The notes: generated by a model from the letters alone, not told the origin. Positions 25,431 to 34,291 are shown, counted from the stretch's first letter. The stretch is 64,000 nucleotides of DNA from Bacillus thuringiensis (GCF_014932895.1 NZ_JACYOF010000003.1:310261-374260); one strand, 5' to 3'. A program made the numbers and translations.

Positions 25431-26067
25431 TTACTGACGACGTTCAAAAGCAAGACGTACAGCAAGACCTGTCAAGACGCTTGCCATAAGCCAACGCTGC
25501 ACTCGTAGCCACGTTGGGCGTGTGCCAAACCACTTGGCAACTCTACTTGCTGTAAACACAATTAGGAGATTGACGATAAAGCTAACCGTTATTTGCGTAA
25601 AGCCCAAAACTGCACCTTATAGAAGTAACGATCCCTTCTCCGGATCTTCAAATTGAGGTAGAAGTGATACATACAAAATAGCAATCTTGGGATTCAGAAG
25701 ATTAGTCATGAGTTCCATTAGAAATAATTTCCGTGGTGGCTCAATAGAAATAGTACGAGGTTCCATAATAGATGTAGCACCAGGCTGAATCGAATTCCAA
25801 GCGAGCCAGAGCAAGTAAGCGGCACCTGCCCACTTGACTGACTGCTTCATAGACAGCGGGAACAGCAAGGAAAAGAACTGTAAGTCCGAACATTGTTGCG
25901 ATTATATAGATTATGAAGCCAAGCATGATACCAAAAAGAGAAATGAATCCTGCCATACGCCCCTGCGTAATCGAGCGAGAAATAAGATAAATCATGTTAG
26001 GCCCCGGTGAACAAACCATGCTAAGTGAAACAAGTGCAAAAGCTAGCAAAGTACTAAAACTGACCAT
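25431..26067 (-). pseudogene. LysE/RhtB-family exporter, broken by frameshift and nonsense change
   Basis: From ATG at 26067 the frame encodes VCSPGPNMIYLISRSITQGR and a second helix region up to AVPAVYEAV. There a direct AGTC duplication (GACTGACT at 25836-25843) throws the frame. Removing four bases restores AVYEAVKWAGAAYLLWLAWN. Further on TAA at about 25617 interrupts GSLLL*GAVLGFTQITVSFI, after which the frame stays open to RLAFERRQ and a stop at 25431. The restored protein has the normal length of about 210 residues for amino-acid exporters of this family. Confidence 0.85.
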
Positions 26068-26169
26068 GTATCTCCCCCTTTTTATCTTACATAAATTTCT
26101 TATCGTTCATTTTATCATGATTGAGGAGAGAAAAGATTAACTTTATGCACTATTATCGGTAGCAAAAAA

Positions 26170-26196
26170 AGGCTAACAATTCAAGATCGTTAGCCT
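26170..26196 (-). terminator. terminator of the GyrI-like gene pair
   Basis: The 8-bp stem AGGCTAAC/GTTAGCCT with an 11-base loop is followed on the minus strand by seven T. Confidence 0.8.
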
Positions 26197-26245
26197 CTAC
26201 TCTCCATAATCGTGCCTTTTAAAATACATCAAACGACTAGATTCT

Positions 26246-26725
26246 TCAACTTACACTATATTCTCCTTTTATTACAAAAAATGAACCCCGAATTGTTCCA
26301 GCTAATTTAGACTTCTGCCTAGCAAACTTAAACTTCTCTGCTAATTCCGTTGGTACCTCCATTTCATCAGAAAGCTTAAATCCAACAGCCCGCTTTTTCG
26401 GGTTATCCAATGTATACATGACGTTGATCACAAGACCATCCTCATAAAAGACGTAGGCAAATTTAATATTTTCCACTTGAAAGCATGAGGTTTCTAAAGG
26501 TTTCGCCGCAAACTCAATATCACGTTTTTCTTTCAAAACGCGGTTCACATAATCAAGAGTCTCCTTGCTTTCACTAGCTGGTACAACTATAAACTCATGC
26601 TTGTATTTATTCATAAAGTAACGGGCTTCATGAGCACGTAAACCAGCAAGCGCTTCTGCTATAGGTGAAGACTCTAAACCAACTGTAGTTACATTTTTAA
26701 AATCAACGTTATAGGACAATTTCAT
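26246..26725 (-). CDS. unknown protein, second gene of GyrI-like pair
   Basis: A protein of about 159 residues, no signal peptide or membrane segment. It begins MKLSYNVDFKNVTTVGLES and ends in RGSFFVIKGEYSVS. I do not recognise a family. The mix of strands and amphipathic helices resembles effector-binding folds but no motif proves it. The start at 26725 has AAAGGAG nearly touching it; an ATG at 26776 overlaps the upstream gene without a site. It follows the GyrI-like gene by 16 bases, so the two form an operon opposite the YafY-type regulator. Confidence 0.7.
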   Translation of the reverse strand: MKLSYNVDFKNVTTVGLESSPIAEALAGLRAHEARYFMNKYKHEFIVVPASESKETLDYVNRVLKEKRDIEFAAKPLETSCFQVENIKFAYVFYEDGLVINVMYTLDNPKKRAVGFKLSDEMEVPTELAEKFKFARQKSKLAGTIRGSFFVIKGEYSVS

Positions 26726-26741
26726 CTCTCCTTTTAACTCG

Positions 26742-27221
26742 TTACTTCCTAACAACCGGAATCCATATTTCACCAAATACTAAACCATTTCGCTGCCCCA
26801 TCTCAACCGTTGTATTTGGCCCACCAACATAGGAAAAATCCTTTGCTTCTGGTAAGACTTGACCAAAGGCAATACTAGTAAGCTTATTACTTAGCTCTTC
26901 AGCCGTCTTACCTTCTCCTTTCACTACTAAATATTCCCCCTTAGGAAACTGAATCACTCTAGATTCTTCTTGTATTTGTGCCTCTGTCATGACACCCGCA
27001 TAATACATCATCTTGTTATTCACCGCTTCGCTCACGGAAAAAATGTAATCATTTGTGGCTAAAGCCTTTAAAGTGTCCAGCCTTCCATCTTGTGTGACTG
27101 CCAACCAAAAGTCTGTCTTTTCCTTGTTTATGCCTGCAAAGTCTGTGTATTCACTTTTAATTTCAGTTCCAATCCCTAAAACGATAAAGCTATCTTTTTC
27201 TTCTAAAGTATAATTTTTCAT
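26742..27221 (-). CDS. GyrI-like/AraC effector-binding domain protein
   Basis: A 159-residue single-domain protein. The N-terminus MKNYTLEEKDSFIVLGIGTE, the central MMYYAGVMTE, FPKGEYLVVKGEG and the C-terminal FGEIWIPVVRK are characteristic of the GyrI-like (SOUL/AraC_E_bind) small-molecule-binding fold. The conserved EIWIPV end is diagnostic. Such stand-alone proteins bind hydrophobic or cationic compounds. The start is placed at 27221 because AGGAAGG lies 8 bases upstream. It is divergent from a YafY-type regulator, its likely controller. Confidence 0.82.
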   Translation of the reverse strand: MKNYTLEEKDSFIVLGIGTEIKSEYTDFAGINKEKTDFWLAVTQDGRLDTLKALATNDYIFSVSEAVNNKMMYYAGVMTEAQIQEESRVIQFPKGEYLVVKGEGKTAEELSNKLTSIAFGQVLPEAKDFSYVGGPNTTVEMGQRNGLVFGEIWIPVVRK

Positions 27222-27330
27222 ATTCAAAACCTTCCTATTTTTTTTATTAATCAAACGATTTCTCTTTTCATCTGATGAGTTATAATATCTTTAAATCATG
27301 TCAAAAAATGATACTGTTTAGGAGACCAAA

Positions 27331-28293
27331 ATGAAAAAAGTTGAACGGATTAATACGATCATGCGGTATATTAACAACCGCTCCCACTTTACTATTTCTG
27401 AAATTATACAAGAATTTAACATTTCACGATCGACAGCTATTAGAGACATTAGAGAAATCGAAGCCATGGGGATGCCACTTGTCGCTGAAGTTGGAAGGGC
27501 TGGGGGATATTTTGTTATGCATAACTCTATTCTGCCCGTCGTTCGCTTTACTGATAATGAAGTCAAAGCTCTTTTTATTGCCTTTATGGCCACAAGAAAT
27601 CAACAACTTCCCTATTTAAAGAGTCGTCAGTCTTTAGCTGAAAAACTACTAGGACTCATCTCAGAAACTCAACAGGATGACCTTGTTCTTTTAAATCAAA
27701 TCTTGCTTTTTGGAGGGACTAATCCCCATAATCCCGATTTACTTGAACTTTCCGACCTCCCCCATCCCATGTTAGAAAAACTCATCCAAATCCTTCTTTT
27801 GGATAGCCATTTATTGATTACCAACAAAGAAGAGGAGGAAATCAAGTCTTATCCAATTTATCTACTACACCTTTATCAAGAAAAAAGCCATTGGATAATT
27901 GAAGGCTTTGACATAAAAGAAGAAAAAAAGAAAATGTTTCTTGTCGATCATCTCATTAATGTCGAGCCCTATACGACAAAAAAGAGATTAAGTAAGAAAA
28001 AGATTTTAGAAAAACTAAGCAAGAAGGACGAAGCAATCAATTTTGTACTTGAACTTGGTCCAAAAGCGATTGCCCAGTTCAAAAAATACCATCCTTTAAA
28101 ACTTTCTATTTCTTATACAAATCCTTACCAATCCACAGCCATTTTAAAAACTTTTATCAATGTTAACAATCTCGATGAATTAACAGAAATAACGAATTGG
28201 CTACTTTTCCTAGGTGGGGATATAAAAGTCAGGGAAGTGCCTGAAGAAGTGTTAGAAAGTTTACAAGAGAGATTATGCTTATACTTCCCATAA
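27331..28293 (+). CDS. YafY-type regulator (HTH_11 plus WYL-like domain)
   Basis: A 320-residue regulator. Residues 1-60 form the DeoR-like winged helix (RINTIMRYINNRSHFTISEI...FNISRSTAIRDIREIEAMG) followed by the GRAGGYFV wing. The C-terminal part from about residue 130 corresponds to the WYL/WCX ligand region (YQEKSHWIIEGFDIKEEKKK). The canonical Trp-Tyr-Leu triplet is not obvious, so this is a divergent member. These proteins sense small molecules or nucleic acids. The GyrI-like pair on the other strand is the likely target. Confidence 0.82.
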   Translation: MKKVERINTIMRYINNRSHFTISEIIQEFNISRSTAIRDIREIEAMGMPLVAEVGRAGGYFVMHNSILPVVRFTDNEVKALFIAFMATRNQQLPYLKSRQSLAEKLLGLISETQQDDLVLLNQILLFGGTNPHNPDLLELSDLPHPMLEKLIQILLLDSHLLITNKEEEEIKSYPIYLLHLYQEKSHWIIEGFDIKEEKKKMFLVDHLINVEPYTTKKRLSKKKILEKLSKKDEAINFVLELGPKAIAQFKKYHPLKLSISYTNPYQSTAILKTFINVNNLDELTEITNWLLFLGGDIKVREVPEEVLESLQERLCLYFP

Positions 28294-28461
28294 ACAGTGA
28301 ACTGTTAAAACTTATTAAATTGCTTGTTTAATATCCCAATTTCATTAAATGCTCTAATATAAAAATAAAAGCACAATTCTTATTTCAGAAATGCACCTGA
28401 TTGTTGCATAGCATGAAGGTATTATATCGACAATAGTTATCCTAAAAATATAGCAAATAAT

Positions 28462-28490
28462 GAAAGCACGGAAAATCTTCCCGTGCTTTT
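28462..28490. terminator. bidirectional terminator between convergent genes
   Basis: A perfect 9-bp stem AAAGCACGG/CCGTGCTTT with a 9-base loop sits between the regulator and the ABC exporter operon. Confidence 0.8.
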
Positions 28491-28533
28491 CTAAACATAT
28501 ATATTATTCCGGTAGGTTTAGTTACTTCAGTAC

Positions 28534-29283
28534 TTATCCTAACTGACGTTTAAATGCTTTACTAGCGGAGAAGTAAGCGATAACCATAATGCCAACGCAC
28601 CAAGCAAGTGCAATCCAAATATCGTTGCCAACACTCCCTTCATATAAGAGGGCACGAATCGCATTTACGATTGAAGTCACAGGCTGGTTCTCGGCGAACG
28701 CACGAACAACTTTTGGCATCGTTTCGGTAGGAACAAAGGCTGAACTGATAAAAGGTAAAAAAATTAGCGGGTACGAGTAGGCTGTTGCCCCCTCCATAGA
28801 CTTTGCTGTCAACCCTGGAATGATAGCTAGCCATGTCAGCGCCAGCGTAAACATCCCAAGTATCCCAGCTACCGCGAGCCAATCTAGAATATTAGCGCTG
28901 GAACGGAATCCCATTAAAAGTGCAACGAAGATAACCACCACGATAGTAAGCACATTAGCAACAAGTGAAGTTAATACGTGAGCCCACAATACAGATGAAC
29001 GCTTGATGGGCATAGTAATGAAACGCGCCATCAGCCCACTCTTTACATCCGTAAACAACCGCACGGAAGTATAAGCGACACCGGATGCGATAGCCATCAA
29101 CAAGATTCCCGGTAATAAATAATTGACGTAGTTGTCCGTTCCTGTCTCTATGGCACCACCAAATACGTAAACAAACAACAACATCATCATAATCGGTGTA
29201 ATCGCTACCGTAATAATCGTATCTGGACTGCGCATGATATTGCGCATTAAACGCCCTAGTAATACCCCTGTTTTGCTTTTCAT
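28534..29283 (-). CDS. ABC-2 type exporter permease (DrrB-like)
   Basis: A 249-residue permease with six hydrophobic segments. RSPDTIITVAITPIMMMLLFVYVFGGAI and the downstream FLPFISSAFVPTETMPKVVRAFAENQPVT are typical of the DrrB/ABC-2 family of drug or antibiotic exporters. Its ATG follows the ATPase stop directly, with GGAGGAG inside the end of that gene, so the two are co-translated. The DNA is visibly richer in G+C than its surroundings, hinting at acquisition. Confidence 0.9.
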   Translation of the reverse strand: MKSKTGVLLGRLMRNIMRSPDTIITVAITPIMMMLLFVYVFGGAIETGTDNYVNYLLPGILLMAIASGVAYTSVRLFTDVKSGLMARFITMPIKRSSVLWAHVLTSLVANVLTIVVVIFVALLMGFRSSANILDWLAVAGILGMFTLALTWLAIIPGLTAKSMEGATAYSYPLIFLPFISSAFVPTETMPKVVRAFAENQPVTSIVNAIRALLYEGSVGNDIWIALAWCVGIMVIAYFSASKAFKRQLG

Positions 29284-30045
29284 TTACATCTCCTCCTTTT
29301 TACCGATAATCGCAAGAAAAACTTCTTCCAATGTCGGCTGCTTCTCGATATACTCCACTTTTGCTGGTGGGAACATTTCTTTTAGTTCAGTAAGAGTACC
29401 AGTCGTAATAATTTTTCCGCCATGCAAGATAGCGATACGGTCCGCCAATTGTTCTGCTTCCTCCAAGTACTGGGTTGTCAACAAGATAGTTGTGCCGCTG
29501 CCAGCAAGCTCCTTGACAGTGTCCCACACTTCAATCCGCGCTTCAGGGTCAAGCCCTGTCGTCGGTTCGTCAAGAAAAATGACTGCTGGCGTCCCGATCA
29601 GGCTCATGGCGATGTCAAGCCGGCGCTTCATCCCACCTGAATACTGGTCTGCCCTCTGGCTGGCTGCATCAGTCAGGCTGAATCTTACAAGCAGATTATC
29701 AGCGACTTGAGTGGGATTGGAAACTCCACGCAACTTGGCGATCATTATCAAGTTTTCTCTCCCAGTGAGCATACCGTCTAAAGCTGCGAACTGCCCTGTC
29801 AGGCTGATGTTTTGACGAACATGATCCGGTTGACGCTGGACGTCAAAGCCGCAAATACTTACTTCGCCGCCATCTTGCTGCATCAGCGTCGAGAGGATGT
29901 TAACCGTCGTCGACTTGCCCGCTCCATTTGAACCCAGTAGTGCAAAAATTTCGCCACGCTGCACCTCAAAATCCACGCCCTTTAACACTTCCTTGTCTTT
30001 AAAGAATTTTTTTAACCCTTTTACAGAGATCGCTGCATTGTTCAT
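29284..30045 (-). CDS. ABC exporter ATPase (DrrA-like)
   Basis: A 253-residue nucleotide-binding subunit. Walker A is GSNGAGKST, the signature is YSGGMKRRLDIA, and Walker B is IFLDEPTTGLDPEA. The H-loop position reads TTQYLEEAEQL, with Gln instead of His, as is usual in DrrA-type ATPases. The C-terminus has the family extension (EYIEKQPTLEEVFLAI). AAGGAGG precedes the ATG. It pairs with the downstream permease to export hydrophobic compounds. As with the permease, its base composition stands out as GC-rich. Confidence 0.92.
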   Translation of the reverse strand: MNNAAISVKGLKKFFKDKEVLKGVDFEVQRGEIFALLGSNGAGKSTTVNILSTLMQQDGGEVSICGFDVQRQPDHVRQNISLTGQFAALDGMLTGRENLIMIAKLRGVSNPTQVADNLLVRFSLTDAASQRADQYSGGMKRRLDIAMSLIGTPAVIFLDEPTTGLDPEARIEVWDTVKELAGSGTTILLTTQYLEEAEQLADRIAILHGGKIITTGTLTELKEMFPPAKVEYIEKQPTLEEVFLAIIGKKEEM

Positions 30046-30215
30046 GCTTTTTTCCTCCTTATAAAAAATGTTTTGTGAAGATAGATTACCTACACTCTCT
30101 ATTTAGTGTCACTGATATTCCGTAATACTTAGTACCGATTTAAAAATATAACTGAATAGCAATGGTGGCAATTCACATTTGTAACCAGCTAATCAGTCGG
30201 TATTACCTTTTGCAT

Positions 30216-30557
30216 TTATTTTTTTCTCAATTGCTTCATGATACTCTCGTTCAAATCTTCACGATACTTAGAGACATACGTTTTAGCGTTTGCCACTAGT
30301 TCGTCAGCAAAAGATGCTACGTCCTCCCCAGTGATTTCCAGCACTTGTCTGCCTTCCGCTGCACCTGCTTCAAACAAATCGATTAATTCATACTGAATGT
30401 GCAGCATATCCATCCCATTGCCCGCTGAGAAATTCCACATGTAGTTTTGAATTTTCTTAAACACAAATTGGTAGTCCTCTGGTAAGGCTCCAACCCGTGC
30501 CATCATCATTTTGTACTCTTTTTTATCACCAATTAATTTTTTGAACATTTCCATCAT
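30216..30557 (-). CDS. DUF1048-family protein
   Basis: A 113-residue cytosolic alpha-helical protein matching DUF1048 (KKLIGDKKEYKMMMARVGALPEDYQFVFKKIQNYMWNF is the family core). The role of DUF1048 is not known, but it is habitually encoded between a PadR regulator and an ABC exporter, as here. GGAGG precedes a double ATG; the first, at 30557, is used. A TATTCAGT-type element lies just downstream at 30151-30158. Confidence 0.85.
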   Translation of the reverse strand: MMEMFKKLIGDKKEYKMMMARVGALPEDYQFVFKKIQNYMWNFSAGNGMDMLHIQYELIDLFEAGAAEGRQVLEITGEDVASFADELVANAKTYVSKYREDLNESIMKQLRKK

Positions 30558-30633
30558 ATTATTTTTCCTCCTTTTTTATAAAGCAGAATAAGAAATTCCC
30601 AAAATATCAGCCGGAATATTTTATCTTATGAGG

Positions 30634-30954
30634 CTAGTTTGACTTCAAGACGTTAATTTTTGATGATACAAAATCCCATTTTTTCCAAAACAATTCGAGC
30701 TCCTGGCGACCAGCATCATTAAGTGAATAAAACTTACGGGGCGGCCCCATATCTGACGGTTTCTTTTCAATATTCACAAGCTTTTTCTTCTCTAATCGTA
30801 CGAGGATGGTATAGACCGTTCCTTCCACGACTTCGGTAAACCCAAGATCATTCAGGTGTCGGGTAATCTCATATCCATAAGTTTCACGGCGGCTGATGAT
30901 TTCCAGCACACATCCTTCCAGCGAACCTTTCAGCATTTCAGTTAAATTTTCCAT
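30634..30954 (-). CDS. PadR-family repressor of the ABC exporter operon
   Basis: A 106-residue PadR protein. MLKGSLEGCVLEIISRRETYGYEITRHLNDLGF is the winged helix start and VVEGTVYTILVRLEKKKLVN the recognition part. MGPPRKFYSLNDAGRQEL forms the wing, and only one C-terminal helix follows (PadR-s2 type, LmrR-like). LmrR-like repressors bind the exported drug directly. It is the first gene of the operon with DUF1048 and the DrrAB-like pump, so autorepression is probable. AGAGGAGG precedes the ATG. Confidence 0.9.
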   Translation of the reverse strand: MENLTEMLKGSLEGCVLEIISRRETYGYEITRHLNDLGFTEVVEGTVYTILVRLEKKKLVNIEKKPSDMGPPRKFYSLNDAGRQELELFWKKWDFVSSKINVLKSN

Positions 30955-30992
30955 ATTCTGATCCTCCTCTACCCCCTATTCTGTCTGACTTA

Positions 30993-31066
30993 TATTCAGT
31001 ATCACAGAGTACTAAGGCGAATTTTTTACTGAATAGCTTTTGAGAAACTATACTATTCAGTATTAC
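30993..31066. promoter_or_regulatory. repeated TATTCAGT boxes, candidate PadR operator
   Basis: TATTCAGTATCAC (30993-31005) and TATTCAGTATTAC (31054-31066) are direct repeats. The inverted half ACTGAATA lies between them (31028-31035) and a further ACTGAATA lies inside the operon at 30151-30158. The position upstream of padR fits autoregulation. Confidence 0.55.
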
Positions 31067-31130
31067 TTATTACAAGTACATTGTATGACTAAGTAAGGAG
31101 GGTGTCAACTGGATTTTCAAAAAAATTTTA

Positions 31131-31205
31131 AAATCAGCTATATCCCCATTTGATACAGCTGATTTTCTTTATGAAGAGGTTTCACCACATACCTATCAAG
31201 CTAAG
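31131..31205. repeat. hairpin plus dispersed repeat fragment, copy E
   Basis: The inverted repeat AAATCAGCT/AGCTGATTT (31131-31139 with 31157-31165) is followed by CACCACATACCTATCAAG (31183-31200), which matches 13601-13620 at all but one or two bases. The rest of the 30955-31377 gap is empty apart from the PadR boxes. Confidence 0.5.
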
Positions 31206-31377
31206 AAAAGCGAATATCAAAAATTCTGAAGTTGATGGATGTGGCGGGTTCCCTTTAATAATGGGATGGATTATTTTTGCGTCCTTCTACAAACTCACCT
31301 GCGAATTTAATACATAAGTTTTTGAATACATACAAATTCTTTATAAAACCAACACTACATGTAAGACATACTGTTTG

Positions 31378-32664
31378 TTACGATAACATCATGTTCATAT
31401 CTTCTGCTGCAGTTGTAATTAGTTTTAAACCAAATGTTTCTTGTAATACATCAAGTACGCCAGGTGAAATAAATTCAGGGGCCTTTGGACCGATGCGAAT
31501 ATCTTGAATCCCAAGACTAAATAGACCAAGTAAAATGGCAACCGCTTTTTGTTCAAACCATGATAGCACAATACTAACTGGCAATTCATTCACTTCACAT
31601 TGAAAAGCATCTGCTAAAGCGGCCGCTATTTTCACTGTAGAAATTGAATTATTACATTGTCCTAAATCAATGTAACGCGGGATTTCCGTACCAGGTACAA
31701 CACCATAATTCACATCATTAAAGCGGAATTTCCCACAAGAAGTTGTCAAGATAACCGTTTCTGGCGGAAGTGACGTTGCTAATTCACGATAATATTCTCC
31801 GCCTTTTCCCGGGGCATCACAACCTGCGATGACAAAGAAACGCTTTATTTTCCCTTCCTTTACTGCCTTAATGATTTCTGGAGCTAATGATAATACTGTA
31901 TTATGATGAAATCCTGTTACTAGCTGTTCATCCGACTCCATACATACTTCAGGAAGTTCTAGCGCTTTTTGAATCAATGGTGTAAAATCATCATTTTCAA
32001 TTTTTTGTACACCCTCTAAACCTGCAATATCATATGAAAAGAATCGATCAGAGTATGATCCTTTAATTGGCATAACACAGTTCGTTGTAGCTAATATTGC
32101 ACCGGTAAATTTTTCGAAAAGGCGTCTTTGATCGTACCATGCCTTACCAATGTTTCCTTTTAAATGTTTATATTTTTTCAATTGTGGATATCCGTGTGCT
32201 GGCAGCATTTCAGAATGCGTATAAATATTTATCTCTTTTCCTTCTGTTTGCTTTAATAATTCCTCTAATGCAAATAAGTTATGGCCAGTAACTACAATTG
32301 CCTTACCTTCTACATGATTTTGTGTAATTTGAACCGGTTCTGGAACACCAAAGTGATTCGTATGTGCCTCATCTAATAACTCCATCACTCGTAAAGCTGA
32401 TTTCCCAACTTTCATAGCCATATCAATATGTTCTTGTTCATTAAAATTAGAATTTGTTAATGTCATATATAACGCTTCTTGAGTTGTAGCATCTACAAAT
32501 GCATCAGTATACCCTAACTGAGCAGCATGTGTACGATAAGCCGCAATTCCTTTTAGCCCAAACACAATCGTATCTTGTAAACTTGCAATTGTTTTATTCT
32601 TACCGCAAACACCTATTACTTTACATCCGCCTGTTGGCGTTTGTTCACATTGATAACAAAACAT
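31378..32664 (-). CDS. hcp: hybrid-cluster protein (hydroxylamine reductase), short form
   Basis: A 428-residue Fe-S protein. The N-terminal cluster motif is C-x2-C-x7-C-x5-C (MFCYQCEQTPTGGCKVIGVC). Ligands of the hybrid cluster are visible in VVTGHN, TTNCVMPIKGSY, IAGCDAPGKGG, TTSCGKFRFND and LGQCNNS. It is about 120 residues shorter than the E. coli type, lacking the central helical region, as in short (class III-like) forms. Hcp reduces hydroxylamine and nitric oxide under anaerobic nitrosative stress. The start at 32664 is favoured over 32688 by homology and GGAGAGGGTGG upstream. An Fnr box lies 65 bases upstream. Confidence 0.92.
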   Translation of the reverse strand: MFCYQCEQTPTGGCKVIGVCGKNKTIASLQDTIVFGLKGIAAYRTHAAQLGYTDAFVDATTQEALYMTLTNSNFNEQEHIDMAMKVGKSALRVMELLDEAHTNHFGVPEPVQITQNHVEGKAIVVTGHNLFALEELLKQTEGKEINIYTHSEMLPAHGYPQLKKYKHLKGNIGKAWYDQRRLFEKFTGAILATTNCVMPIKGSYSDRFFSYDIAGLEGVQKIENDDFTPLIQKALELPEVCMESDEQLVTGFHHNTVLSLAPEIIKAVKEGKIKRFFVIAGCDAPGKGGEYYRELATSLPPETVILTTSCGKFRFNDVNYGVVPGTEIPRYIDLGQCNNSISTVKIAAALADAFQCEVNELPVSIVLSWFEQKAVAILLGLFSLGIQDIRIGPKAPEFISPGVLDVLQETFGLKLITTAAEDMNMMLS

Positions 32665-32728
32665 ATCATCCCACCCTCTCCAAATCATTCACTACAAACT
32701 AAGCATAATATCCACTTAGAAACAGGGA

Positions 32729-32744
32729 TGTGATATCAATCACA
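32729..32744. promoter_or_regulatory. Fnr box upstream of hcp
   Basis: TGTGATATCAATCACA fits the TGTGA-N6-TCACA consensus used by Bacillus Fnr (and Crp) exactly. At 65 bases from the start codon it would be near -41.5 of a promoter with a 25-base leader. This supports anaerobic activation of hcp. Confidence 0.8.
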
Positions 32745-33175
32745 ATAATATATAAAAATTTGTGACAATTCACCTAATTAACATAATAATTTTATTGACA
32801 TTCTAAAATTCATAAATCCACCAAATCTTGGTTTTGTACTATATTTGGCAATAAAGAGTTTTGAATCTCTTTTACAAATAGTTGTAATTCATTAGATAGA
32901 GAAATAGACATACAAAAATGCCATCCTTTTCTATCATTCAATAGAAAGAATAGCGTATTTTTCATTTTGAGGAATAATCAATTTTTTATTAAAGACTTTA
33001 TGGAAAATCTCTTTATTTACAATACTTTTACACTGTCTTAACATTATTTACACTACCTTATGATATATTGATATAGAAACTACTTAAGAAATTTCATGTA
33101 CATTTTTATCTTTATGATCTCTTATCTAATTGATAAAGAGATTATGTTATATTTTTATAACAGGGGTGAACTAGG
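32745..33175. other. intergenic region with degenerate hairpin repeat (copy D)
   Basis: Around 32914-32966, sequence ending GAAAGAATAGCGTATTTTT resembles the right half of the hairpin repeat at 5461-5509, with a decayed left half. ATCTCTTATC/GATAAAGAGAT near 33117-33142 forms an imperfect hairpin before the small gene. No long frame is present. Confidence 0.4.
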
Positions 33176-33280
33176 ATGACTGAAACTTTAAAGACACTTA
33201 TAATGCTTGATGCTACTTACGTAATGATAGCAATTATGACGGTACTGGTATTTGTATACTTGGAATTAAAATCTCAGTGA
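33176..33280 (+). CDS. 34-residue single-pass membrane protein
   Basis: ATG ACT GAA ... CAG TGA encodes a 34-residue peptide, MTETLKTLIMLDATYVMIAI followed by MTVLVFVYLELKSQ. A single hydrophobic helix covers about residues 13-28, with a charged end. AGGGGTGA lies about 8 bases upstream and a terminator about 40 bases downstream, so it looks like a complete mini-transcript. Size and layout recall small subunits of respiratory complexes (CydS/CydX type), but I see no sequence match, so function is unknown. Confidence 0.6.
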   Translation: MTETLKTLIMLDATYVMIAIMTVLVFVYLELKSQ

Positions 33281-33316
33281 CGTATGATAGCTTCAGCATT
33301 TCAATATAGTTAGACG

Positions 33317-33349
33317 AAAGAGAGGAGAAAATTGTTTCTCCCCTCTTTT
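33317..33349 (+). terminator. terminator of the 34-residue gene
   Basis: AAAGAGAGGAGAAA pairs with TTTCTCCCCTCTTT with one mismatch and is followed by TTGT. The convergent beta-lactamase gene ends shortly after. Confidence 0.7.
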
Positions 33350-33408
33350 GTATTCCAAAAATTTCTTAAATCTACAATAAGCTTCGTTATTATTTTATTT
33401 CTTGTTTC

Positions 33409-34182
33409 TTATTTCAACAAATCCAGTGTATGTAAAAGCAATTCTTTGTCACCTATATCACCGTGACCAGGTACTACTAATTTCATATTTTTATATCGCT
33501 TCAACACATTTTCAATCGACGTGGACCATTCATTTACATACGCATCAGCAACATTCCCTAAATCTTTTGCTTCCGCAGATTTCACTAAACAGCCTCCAAC
33601 TAGAATTTTATATTGAGGTAACCAGACAACAATGTTATCTTCTGTATGCCCTTTACCTGGATAGAACGTTTCTACTTTCATATTTCCAAACTTCATATTC
33701 GTAATCGTTTGTAAGTCTCCGAGTGGCACTTCATATCCATTTTTCTTTGCTAGTTCCGCAGTTAATGCTGTACTATGCGCTTTAATTCCTCTTTCTTTCA
33801 ACGTTTTAATTCCACCAATTCGATCTGCATGCGCATGTGTAATAACGACATCCGTTACGCGCTTCTGAAATTTCTTTTCTACCATCTCTATTAGTTCAGT
33901 CGTTAACTTATCATCCCAAGAAGAATCGACAAGTACTAACCCTTTAGAAGTATTAAGAACTAGACCGTTCGAAGGAACTGCTTCCCCATTAAAATAACCT
34001 AACTCAGTATGAACCCATACATTTTTGTTTAGCTGAGATATTGAAATTGTTTCTGTCTCATTTTTTATTATTTTTTGCTCTACCTTCTGTTCTGCTTGTA
34101 CTGTAGATAATGCACTAGCAAATTGAGTCGCTCCTAGTAAACCTATACATAAGCCTACTTTTAATAATGTATTCTTTTTCAT
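33409..34182 (-). CDS. bla2: secreted zinc metallo-beta-lactamase, subclass B1 (BcII type)
   Basis: A 257-residue precursor. The signal peptide ([20 protein letters not shown]..., to about residue 30) is followed by the mature enzyme, which closely matches B. cereus BcII. Zinc ligands are intact: HAHADR, GHTEDN (His), GGCLVKS (Cys) and VPGHGDIG (His). It hydrolyses penicillins, cephalosporins and carbapenems outside the membrane. The ATG at 34182 has AAAGGA 9 bases upstream. Several substitutions relative to the classical B. cereus sequence (for example [15 protein letters not shown]) fit a divergent group member. Confidence 0.95.
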   Translation of the reverse strand: MKKNTLLKVGLCIGLLGATQFASALSTVQAEQKVEQKIIKNETETISISQLNKNVWVHTELGYFNGEAVPSNGLVLNTSKGLVLVDSSWDDKLTTELIEMVEKKFQKRVTDVVITHAHADRIGGIKTLKERGIKAHSTALTAELAKKNGYEVPLGDLQTITNMKFGNMKVETFYPGKGHTEDNIVVWLPQYKILVGGCLVKSAEAKDLGNVADAYVNEWSTSIENVLKRYKNMKLVVPGHGDIGDKELLLHTLDLLK

Positions 34183-34291
34183 TTTTATCAATCCTTTCTT
34201 TCAAACTAAATGGTTATTACCTATAATAGACAATTCATTTCAAAGGTTTGTTCCATCTTTACTTACATATTTTTCATGCCATTAATAAAAA

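Noticed and set aside
33409-34182. Beta-lactamase regulator genes (blaI/blaR type) near BcII
   Set aside because: The neighbours are a small membrane peptide and a GH25 lysozyme; no BlaI/BlaR homologue is present.
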